Shown: piece after piece, positions 1-5,730 of the stretch
How the letters are laid out: each line of letters opens with the position of its first letter
How positions within the stretch are numbered: the first letter of the stretch is position 1
NCBI GenBank assembly: GCA_009705435.1
Contig: WLTJ01000006.1
Location: 1-18,174 of the forward strand
Direction: 5' to 3'
Length of the DNA stretch: 18,174 bases
From: Actinomycetota bacterium
GTDB taxonomy: Bacteria > Actinomycetota > Acidimicrobiia > Acidimicrobiales > Ilumatobacteraceae
Program-made: the position numbers and the translations under genes
The notes under the pieces: generated by a model
Seen by the model: only the letters and a program-made list of their open reading frames with translations
Database searches by the model: none
What the model was told of the DNA's origin: nothing

Positions 1-702
1 GAGAGCATCAATCAGATCTCGTTCACCGGAAACGACACCCAAAGTGGCATCGTTGTGGCCAGCCATGGCCTTGGTCGCCGAATGCACGACCAAGTTCACG
101 CCGTAATCAAGCGGACGCACTCCAAGTGGTGTTGCCAACGTGGCATCAACAACAGTGATCGGGCCGGCGATGGCACCGAGTTCATCTAAATCAACGAGAT
201 CAAGCAATGGATTCGCCGGTGTTTCCGTGAATACCAACATCGTGCGCCCAGGAATGATGGCTTCGCTAAATGCGCCAGGGGCAGTCCCATCAACAAATGT
301 GACATCAATGCCAAAACGCGGACAAACTCCCGCGAGTAACTGCATGGTGCCGCCATACAACTGTTTTTGCGCCACGATGTGATCGCCTTTGGAACACAGA
401 CCTAAAACAATTCCCGCAATGGCACCCATGCCCGAGGCGTATGCCCGTGCTGCTTGAGCCCCTTCAAGTTCAGCGACAGCACTTTCAAAGGCGTTGACCG
501 TTGGGTTTCCATGGCGACTGTAGAACTTTTTGGCCTGCGTCGAGTGGGCCAACTGTCGCCCTTCTTCAAGGGTTCCCATCTCGTACGTTGTTGAAGCCCA
601 CAGAACAGGGGCCAATGACAATTGACCATCCGGGCGACCGCCACGGACAGCCAAGGTTTCGGGCTGAAGATCTGCCAAGTTGGGGTTATCGGATGTGGAC
701 AT
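1..702 (-). CDS. Cys/Met metabolism PLP-dependent enzyme (trans-sulfuration family), C-terminus beyond left edge
   Basis: Reading the minus strand from the ATG at 702 gives 234 codons open to the window edge, a little over half of the usual ~400 residues. The fold type I PLP signatures of the cystathionine gamma-synthase / methionine gamma-lyase family are visible: YSRHGNPT at residues 61-68, an ASGMGAI stretch at 89-95, QLYGGT at 114-119, the PLP-nitrogen aspartate in VVDATLATP (D186) and the Schiff-base lysine in HSATKAMAGH (K211). Family members act on homocysteine, cystathionine or activated homoserine in the cytoplasm. The part visible does not separate synthase, sulfhydrylase and lyase. 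The residue after D186 is Ala where many members have Asn. The gene stands alone here and has a good promoter just upstream. Confidence 0.9.
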   Translation of the reverse strand, partial: MSTSDNPNLADLQPETLAVRGGRPDGQLSLAPVLWASTTYEMGTLEEGRQLAHSTQAKKFYSRHGNPTVNAFESAVAELEGAQAARAYASGMGAIAGIVLGLCSKGDHIVAQKQLYGGTMQLLAGVCPRFGIDVTFVDGTAPGAFSEAIIPGRTMLVFTETPANPLLDLVDLDELGAIAGPITVVDATLATPLGVRPLDYGVNLVVHSATKAMAGHNDATLGVVSGERDLIDAL

Positions 703-712
703 AAATCGATTT

Positions 713-741
713 CTGATAGTGGTCTCAGTACATCTAGTCAA
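713..741 (-). promoter_or_regulatory. Sigma70-type promoter of the PLP enzyme gene
   Basis: On the minus strand TTGACT (736-741) and TATCAG (713-718) are separated by exactly 17 bases. The ATG at 702 lies 10 bases beyond the -10 element, so the leader would be only a few bases. No Shine-Dalgarno-like sequence is seen ahead of the ATG, which fits near-leaderless translation. The assignment is by eye. Confidence 0.6.
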
Positions 742-941
742 GCATGACTAGGGGCCTATGAGCGGTTCCATTTGCGAGCGAGTCCTTAGTTTCTCCGGAG
801 CTTTCGTCAAGGTATCCACAAGTTTCTCATTTCACCAAAAAAATGTGCAGAAAGATGCGATGGATTTCTTGTTCCCACCTCGGAACGAATAACAGCAATC
901 AGCGCCCATGTTTTGGTCGCTCCGCCAAAGAAACGAGACTT

Positions 942-1736
942 ATGATGACTTTTGTTGGGATGCCCCGAGCGCTGGTGACTCTGCGCCATACCCCCGATCG
1001 GCGCTCGGTCGAGACTGCCCTGCAGCGCATTGGCTACACAGTGCGCGCAACAGATGACCATGCTGTGAGCGAAGTTTTACTCCACTCATTCCGTCCCCTG
1101 CTCATGATCAGCGATGCCATTGATCTTTTTCCTGTGGTCAGTGCCTTGATGCTCCAGGTGCGACGCTGCAACGAAATCTATGTCATCGTTATCGGTGCCA
1201 ACACTCATGCCGAGCGCATTGCCATTTTGCGGCATGGGGCCGACGAAGCGTTGCCCACGGGTGTCGCTTCTGAAGAAGTAGCAGTGCGGTGTCAGGTGTT
1301 GATGAGACGCTCACGTGAATTTCTCCATCCAACTCTTTCATTGAATGAAGCGACACATTTATATTTCGGTCCCTTGATCATTGATTTAGCTCGTCGCGAA
1401 ATGACGGTCAACCACTTCCCCATCGCCAGCACTCGACTTGAGTTTGAGTTATTTGTCCAACTGTGCCGGCGTCCGCTTGAGGTATGTAGTCGCAACGAAC
1501 TTGTGAAAACAGTCTGGGGACCAACTTGGGTCGGTGACACTCACATTGTTGATGTACACCTCTCAAATCTTCGCCGCAAACTCAATGAGCGAGCCCCCGA
1601 GTTGCGTTTTATGCACACTGTACGCGGTATCGGATTTCGTCTCACCGATGACTTATTGCAATTAGCAGTTCATGATCTGGCCTCATCGCGCACGCTTCAG
1701 ATGCAAAATAGATCGCTAGGCGTACTCAGCAGTTAG
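942..1736 (+). CDS. Orphan OmpR/PhoB-type winged-helix regulator with degenerate receiver domain
   Basis: The 264-residue protein has an N-terminal receiver-like domain (about 8-122) and a clear OmpR-type winged helix (about 140-235). The latter contains TRLEFELFVQL, SRNELVKTVWG, GDTHIVDVHLSNLRRKL and TVRGIGFRL, so DNA binding is confident. The receiver is eroded. The acidic pair after the first strand is replaced by Arg-His-Thr, the switch Thr/Ser by Gly85, and the conserved Lys by Thr106. Only D58 (LLMISDAIDL) remains where the phosphoacceptor should be. No histidine kinase is adjacent. Phosphorylation-independent control is therefore likely, but this is inference. A tail of about 28 residues follows the winged helix. 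The start is uncertain: ATG at 942, 945 or 960 are all possible, and 960 best fits the start of the first strand. The reading frame also opens at 843, but that extension has no receiver homology. The 3' end overlaps imuB by 21 bases. Confidence 0.85.
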   Translation: MMTFVGMPRALVTLRHTPDRRSVETALQRIGYTVRATDDHAVSEVLLHSFRPLLMISDAIDLFPVVSALMLQVRRCNEIYVIVIGANTHAERIAILRHGADEALPTGVASEEVAVRCQVLMRRSREFLHPTLSLNEATHLYFGPLIIDLARREMTVNHFPIASTRLEFELFVQLCRRPLEVCSRNELVKTVWGPTWVGDTHIVDVHLSNLRRKLNERAPELRFMHTVRGIGFRLTDDLLQLAVHDLASSRTLQMQNRSLGVLSS

Positions 1737-3395
1737 CCACCAATTTCCCGCGAACACTTCAACAAGATAGGCCCGTTGCCCATCAGGAACTTGGACGACG
1801 AGTTGAAATCGGGCAACACGACGCGATCGCTCATCCCACCATCTTTCTTCAACGGGCCACGGTCCCGCCCAAGCCACAACCTCATGATTGGTCCCCTTGA
1901 GAGTCAACGTTGCTGGGGGCGCACTGACGAGCCCGCGTCCACTCACTGAGACTGAGTGACCTCGTTGATCTATGACTGCAACAGATAACGCTTCGTGGAA
2001 TACGACTGCTGGAGCAGGAGCAGGAAGCGAGCCTGGCCAGAGATTGGGATCAGCCGAGGAATCATCTTGAGGGCGCAATAAGAGTTGCTCACCCGCAGCA
2101 GCAGTTGAACCCAAATCAGCCACAGAAATCATGTCGTAGACCTGTCGCGGATCACGGCCTCCATTCCAGGATGCAACAGTGACTCCCTGAGGACCCAAAA
2201 AACCAATCACGCGGGTGATCGCCCGCGCTGCAGTTTCATCGGCTTGCGATCGCCCTCCCCAAAAACCTTCTTGGGTGCCAGCATCAGATCTGATCTCAGT
2301 TGGCGTGATGCGCAACATCGTGATGCCTGCCGATGGTGGATCGGCGCCGTTGATCCAACCATCAAGTTGCCAACGCACTCGATCCAACATCGTTGACGAG
2401 TGCATGCCTTGCGAGCGATACCACACTCTGTGTGATGTCTCGCCGTGTTCACTGTCGGCTTCAATGCGCATCCGTGTGCATATTTGGCCGCGCTCATGAA
2501 AATATGTTCCGAGTTCATCGGTCAGAGATTTAGCGGCGAAAACGAGCATGTCGAGTTGCAAAATTGGGTCATCAAAAACTCGCGTGATGGAAAGATCGGC
2601 TGGTGGCGGAACAGTTGCTGGTGGTGTGTCATCAGTGCCACTAGCCAAACGATGCAAAACCAAACCGATAGATCCAAAACGATCAACAAGATGTGTCGGT
2701 GACAAGGCGGCGATATCGCCTAATTGACGCAATCCGAGACGTTCCAACAAATCAATCAACTGTGGTGGACAACCGGCAACTGAGACCAAAACTTTAACTG
2801 CGTAAGGAGCCAAGAATTTTGCCGTGGCTGATGCTCCCCCTGGCACCACGATCGGTGTCCCCCGATGAGCGGCTGAACGAGCGGCCAGCGTGGCTGCTAT
2901 TCGACCATCAGCGATGCCAACACCCATGCCACCACCTGCTGACAGCACTGCCTCAATATCAAGAGACTCGCTCAAGGCGTTGACCCCCGTGGTCGCCAGA
3001 GCAATCAGACGAATGGCCAGTGCATCATCACCTCCGACATATCGCGATGGGCCCCGCGTGGCTAGTAGCAATGATCCTGGTGTTGCTACATCGATCAACG
3101 GCACCAAAGTGCCGACCGAACGCACTACTGGCTCAAATAATCGGGCATCTCTTTCGGGATCATGAGGGACGACCACCAAATGTGGGCAGGCTCCTTGGGC
3201 TTGACGTAAGCGCTGACCTAAACGAACACCTTCGCCCCAAGCAGCAGGTGAACAACAAGACACTCGTTGCGCATCAAAGACTGCCAACGGTTGTGACGGG
3301 GTATATATCTGCGGGTTGTGAACTATGGCCGCAATGAGAGGCCATGCAGGACTGTGTAAGACCGCGCAACGCGGCGGTTGTTGTGGAGATGACAT
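1716..3395 (-). CDS. imuB: ImuB, catalytically inactive Y-family polymerase homologue
   Basis: This 559-residue protein belongs to the ImuB branch of the Y-family DNA polymerases. In mycobacteria ImuB is a non-catalytic hub linking ImuA', DnaE2 and the beta clamp in damage-induced mutagenesis. The catalytic acidic residues of active Y-family enzymes are absent: the N-terminal strand reads AVLHSPAWPL, and the usual SLDE-type motif is replaced by IDVATPGSLL at 101-110. The helix-hairpin-helix-like region lies at about 207-245 and the little-finger region at about 265-405. QEGFWGG at 375-381 sits where mycobacterial ImuB carries its clamp-binding QLPLWG. The C-terminal segment with GPWPVEERWWDE (511-522) and FAGNWWLTAEY (548-558) is typical of ImuB. 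The ATG is two bases after the imuA' stop (TAG-CC-ATG), so the pair is almost certainly co-transcribed and coupled. No dnaE2 is present in the window. Confidence 0.92.
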   Translation of the reverse strand: MSSPQQPPRCAVLHSPAWPLIAAIVHNPQIYTPSQPLAVFDAQRVSCCSPAAWGEGVRLGQRLRQAQGACPHLVVVPHDPERDARLFEPVVRSVGTLVPLIDVATPGSLLLATRGPSRYVGGDDALAIRLIALATTGVNALSESLDIEAVLSAGGGMGVGIADGRIAATLAARSAAHRGTPIVVPGGASATAKFLAPYAVKVLVSVAGCPPQLIDLLERLGLRQLGDIAALSPTHLVDRFGSIGLVLHRLASGTDDTPPATVPPPADLSITRVFDDPILQLDMLVFAAKSLTDELGTYFHERGQICTRMRIEADSEHGETSHRVWYRSQGMHSSTMLDRVRWQLDGWINGADPPSAGITMLRITPTEIRSDAGTQEGFWGGRSQADETAARAITRVIGFLGPQGVTVASWNGGRDPRQVYDMISVADLGSTAAAGEQLLLRPQDDSSADPNLWPGSLPAPAPAVVFHEALSVAVIDQRGHSVSVSGRGLVSAPPATLTLKGTNHEVVAWAGPWPVEERWWDERSRRVARFQLVVQVPDGQRAYLVEVFAGNWWLTAEYA

Positions 3396-3397
3396 GG

Positions 3398-4198
3398 CTA
3401 TCCAGTACGACGCAATGGCACAACAACACCGGCTTGTTCTGCCACCGCGAACTTTTCGGATTGTTGAACAACTGCCGATAACTGACCTTGGGCATCAGGG
3501 AGCCAAACCTCGTGCTCGGTGGCGCGGGCGCGCCTGCGACCGTCAAGTTGCAACACAACTCGTCGGCGTTGTAAGTGACCATGACCTATGCCCACACCTT
3601 GCCATTCAACGGTTGTCGCGTTGAGTCGTATGTCCACTGACAACGGAGCAGGGTCTCCAACTATGACAAGGATGCCACCGCGTGTTTGCACGCGCGTTTG
3701 TACACGTCTCATCAAAGACAATGGCAGTGACGTAACTAAACGTTGTGCCAAAAGGAGCACATCGACACCATCGACGAGAGCCGAGAGCACTGCTGCCACA
3801 TCGGGTCGTTGTTCACCATGACTGCGTGCCCCCGTAGGGTCGCTGACAAATATCGTGCGTTCAAGAGCGACACCAAGATCGGCGGCGGCTAAAACACCAA
3901 CTGACGGCAGACCCACTACTCCGGCCCATGAACCAGATTGTGTTGGTGCCACCAACACTGCTAGAGCACTTGACATGGCAGCCGAACCAGTGCAGGCAAG
4001 TGTGTGCCCTCGCACCAGTCCGAGTGGAAGAGGCTCGTCAGATGAAACGCCAAACAACGGAGCGAGTACGGGATGCACCGGCAGCAAACGTTCATGCGCC
4101 ATCACCAGATGTGCCCCAGGAATCTGTGAAGCCAAGAGTGCGGAGAGCGCCTGCGGGGAGAGGGAACCAGGTTTTGAATGAGTGACGCCAACAGTCAT
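3398..4198 (-). CDS. imuA': ImuA' (RecA-like mutasome accessory protein)
   Basis: A 266-residue RecA-like protein immediately upstream of imuB. The core runs from about residue 42 (HPVLAPLFG, then LGLVRGHTLACTG) to about 190, ending near GGILVIVGDPAP, with a second strand region GVDVLLLAQRL in between. A canonical P-loop is missing: the segment at 68-77 reads ACTGSAAMSS, with no GKT/GKS, so nucleotide hydrolysis is doubtful. The C-terminal part (GHLQRRRVVLQLDGRRRARATEHEVWLPDAQGQL) resembles mycobacterial ImuA', where this end contacts ImuB; that placement is from family knowledge. The gene is preceded by a LexA box and a -10 element seven bases from the ATG, so it should be SOS-induced. Identification rests on its pairing with imuB as much as on its own sequence. 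Confidence 0.87.
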   Translation of the reverse strand: MTVGVTHSKPGSLSPQALSALLASQIPGAHLVMAHERLLPVHPVLAPLFGVSSDEPLPLGLVRGHTLACTGSAAMSSALAVLVAPTQSGSWAGVVGLPSVGVLAAADLGVALERTIFVSDPTGARSHGEQRPDVAAVLSALVDGVDVLLLAQRLVTSLPLSLMRRVQTRVQTRGGILVIVGDPAPLSVDIRLNATTVEWQGVGIGHGHLQRRRVVLQLDGRRRARATEHEVWLPDAQGQLSAVVQQSEKFAVAEQAGVVVPLRRTG

Positions 4199-4205
4199 AG
4201 CGACG

Positions 4206-4226
4206 ACTATAGCGAACAGGTGTTCG
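4206..4226 (-). promoter_or_regulatory. LexA (SOS) box with leaderless promoter of imuA'-imuB
   Basis: The palindrome CGAAC-AGGT-GTTCG lies at 4213-4226 and is an exact match to the actinobacterial/Gram-positive LexA core GAAC-N4-GTTC (4214-4225). On the minus strand it is followed by the -10 element TATAGT (4206-4211), and the imuA' ATG at 4198 is seven bases further on. LexA bound here would sit in the -35/-10 spacer and block RNA polymerase. Transcription should start at or next to the A of the ATG, giving a leaderless mRNA. Confidence 0.85.
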
Positions 4227-4233
4227 GTAGTTT

Positions 4234-5091
4234 CTAGGCGGACTTTCTTCTGAGTCCGTCCAAGAAGTCAATAAAGCCACTAGAGCCCACGGCGAAATAG
4301 TCCGCTCCCAATTTGCGAGCATGCTCGGCGTCTTGAATGGCCCCACCGCCGAGAATCACTGGCACATCTGGACCAATTTTCTCCCGCAAGACGCTCAAAG
4401 TCTTCACAACCTCGGGGAATGATTCAGCTGAAGTCACGCTGACTCCAATCGCCACCAGTCTGTCCATCCGCTGAGCAGCATGCACGAAGGCACTCGCTGG
4501 GGTATCTGGCCCAAGGTCAAGCACATCCCAGCCCTGCAAACTCAGCAGACAACTCAAAATTGAAAGAACGAGAGCGTGACGTTCTCCTGTGGGTCCGCCG
4601 ATCAGAACCGAACCACGATGACGACCTACACGAACAGCACGTTCGCTCAATCGCCCCACGAGTTTGGTCATAATCGCGCTTGCCTGATGTTCAACGGCAA
4701 TATCAATTTCACCGTTGGCCCATCTTGTTCCAATCGTTGTCATCACCGGCACGACAATCTCTAGGAGAACATGTTCAACTGACGCTCCCGCGTTCATTGA
4801 TCGACCAAGAACCATCCACGCTCCCGCAGAGTCGCCGTTGGATAAACAGCGTTCAAGTTCAACCACATAGTTCCCCGTGCGGCGAGCATCGGGCAATTCA
4901 TGCCGACGGTTTTTACGTTCAGCTACTGAACTAATGAACTCGTCAAGATCGTGACGAGTGACGCGCCATACGCCACCCACCTTGGTCGCCAAAAGTTGAC
5001 CGTTTGTCACATAACGAAAGGTCGTCATGTACACAACACCGAGTTCTTCGGCAGCCTCACGAAGGGTTAGATCAGGCGACTCCACCCTCAC
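4234..5091 (-). CDS. CarH/LitR-like cobalamin-binding transcriptional regulator with excisionase-type HTH
   Basis: The 285-residue protein has three parts. Residues 8-53 form an excisionase/MerR-like helix-turn-helix (TLREAAEELGV through VWRVTRHDLDEFI). Residues 74-150 form a four-helix B12 cap domain. Residues 158-280 form a Rossmann-like B12-binding domain. The cap carries the W-x9-E-H motif (W124, E134, H135) that in CarH packs on the adenosyl group. The B12 domain has GERHALVL, with H172 as candidate lower ligand in an E-x-H motif, plus LGPDTP, SVTSAESF and a GGGAI loop. In Thermus and Myxococcus such proteins are AdoCbl-dependent light-responsive repressors, so a photoreceptor role is inferred. 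The Gly usual two residues after the His-x pair is Val here. The start is GTG at 5091; a second in-frame GTG at 5085 lies six bases after a TANNNT element and may be the real start. It stands directly upstream of imuA', 35 bases away, same strand. Confidence 0.9.
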   Translation of the reverse strand: MRVESPDLTLREAAEELGVVYMTTFRYVTNGQLLATKVGGVWRVTRHDLDEFISSVAERKNRRHELPDARRTGNYVVELERCLSNGDSAGAWMVLGRSMNAGASVEHVLLEIVVPVMTTIGTRWANGEIDIAVEHQASAIMTKLVGRLSERAVRVGRHRGSVLIGGPTGERHALVLSILSCLLSLQGWDVLDLGPDTPASAFVHAAQRMDRLVAIGVSVTSAESFPEVVKTLSVLREKIGPDVPVILGGGAIQDAEHARKLGADYFAVGSSGFIDFLDGLRRKSA

Positions 5092-5097
5092 ACGCTA
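5092..5097 (-). promoter_or_regulatory. Putative leaderless -10 element of the B12-binding regulator
   Basis: TAGCGT (minus strand, 5097 to 5092) fits TANNNT and is six bases ahead of the in-frame GTG at 5085. This is the same geometry as at other genes in the window. If used, the protein would begin at Val3 of the longer reading. No -35 match is seen. Confidence 0.35.
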
Positions 5098-5200
5098 AGA
5101 GACTGATCGAACGAGTGCGTGACTTTGCCCGAAACAATCTCATGAATAGGTTGCAAAATCTCTGCTGGGTACCAGGTGACGCCTCCCTAGCGAGGGTGAT

Positions 5201-5659
5201 TTAGCGGGAACTCCACTTTTCGCGCGCCAGGCGACTGCGCTCAATCAAGTGCGCCGGGACACGGCTGTCAACGACCACTCCGTCGCCTGTGGACTCGGAT
5301 GTGGCGGGGGCTGAGGTCTCTTCAGGCCCTACTAATTCTTCCAAAGTCGGGGGAACCATACCTGGCTTCCAGTACTGGTGAAGATCACGGACAATGTCGC
5401 CGAGGCCGGTTGAGTTACTGCCCGTGGCGAGGTCAACAGTGATCATGTTCTGGTACACATGCACGCCATCGACCTGGCCCGTGGCGAACAAACGCCGAGC
5501 TAGTTCGGCCGATGGGGTCACCGCCGAGACAGCGTGAGCCGTCGTGTCAGAAGCCAAAAAACGCTCGTGACCGCTTCCCGACAGAGTGCGGTTGGTCTCA
5601 AATCGGACTAGCCCAGGACGACTACTCGGCTTCTCAACAACGATGACAGGTTGGCCCAT
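5201..5659 (-). CDS. Stand-alone Nfu/NifU N-terminal-domain-like protein, cysteine-free
   Basis: A 152-residue protein whose first ~78 residues resemble the Nfu N-terminal domain (PF08712-like). The resemblance lies in an N-terminal strand followed by RFETNRTLSGSGHERF, then SAELARRLFATGQVDGVHVYQNMITVDL (residues about 50-77). In true Nfu proteins this domain precedes a C-terminal NifU domain with a CxxC motif that carries an Fe-S cluster. That second domain is missing and there is no cysteine in the whole protein, so it cannot itself ligate a cluster through Cys. The remainder (about 80-152) is acidic and low in complexity, ending in a basic RSRLAREKWSSR. The function is unknown; a scaffold or adaptor role in iron-sulfur assembly is only a guess. 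The ATG at 5657-5659 follows a TANNNT element by six bases. Confidence 0.7.
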   Translation of the reverse strand: MGQPVIVVEKPSSRPGLVRFETNRTLSGSGHERFLASDTTAHAVSAVTPSAELARRLFATGQVDGVHVYQNMITVDLATGSNSTGLGDIVRDLHQYWKPGMVPPTLEELVGPEETSAPATSESTGDGVVVDSRVPAHLIERSRLAREKWSSR

Positions 5660-5665
5660 ATGACA

Positions 5666-5671
5666 ACCTTA
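5666..5671 (-). promoter_or_regulatory. Putative leaderless -10 element of the Nfu-like gene
   Basis: TAAGGT on the minus strand (5671 to 5666) lies six bases before the ATG at 5659, and there is no Shine-Dalgarno sequence between. The expected transcription start is at or next to the ATG. No convincing -35 is seen. Confidence 0.5.
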
Positions 5672-5719
5672 GTTCGCGCGAGGTACGGTCACAGCACTGT
5701 CTTATTTTCCGTTCGTCAC

Positions 5720-5725
5720 AAAGGA
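5720..5725 (+). promoter_or_regulatory. Shine-Dalgarno site of the first acyl-CoA dehydrogenase
   Basis: AAAGGA ends five bases before the ATG at 5731 and fixes this start. It shows that SD-led initiation is used beside the apparent leaderless genes. Confidence 0.7.
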
Positions 5726-5730
5726 CCACC

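Noticed and set aside
843..941. N-terminal extension of the response-regulator frame to an ATG at 843
   Set aside because: The added 33 residues show no receiver-like pattern and precede the natural first strand; the starts at 942-960 fit better.
4631..4645. A second GAAC...GTTC palindrome (CGAAC-AGCAC-GTTCG) inside the B12-binding regulator gene
   Set aside because: The spacer is five bases, not four, so it does not fit the LexA box, and it lies within coding sequence far from a start.
5182..5196. CCCT-AGCG-AGGG inverted repeat upstream of the B12 regulator as a regulatory site or terminator
   Set aside because: Four base pairs only, no T-tract, and equally likely by chance in this base composition.
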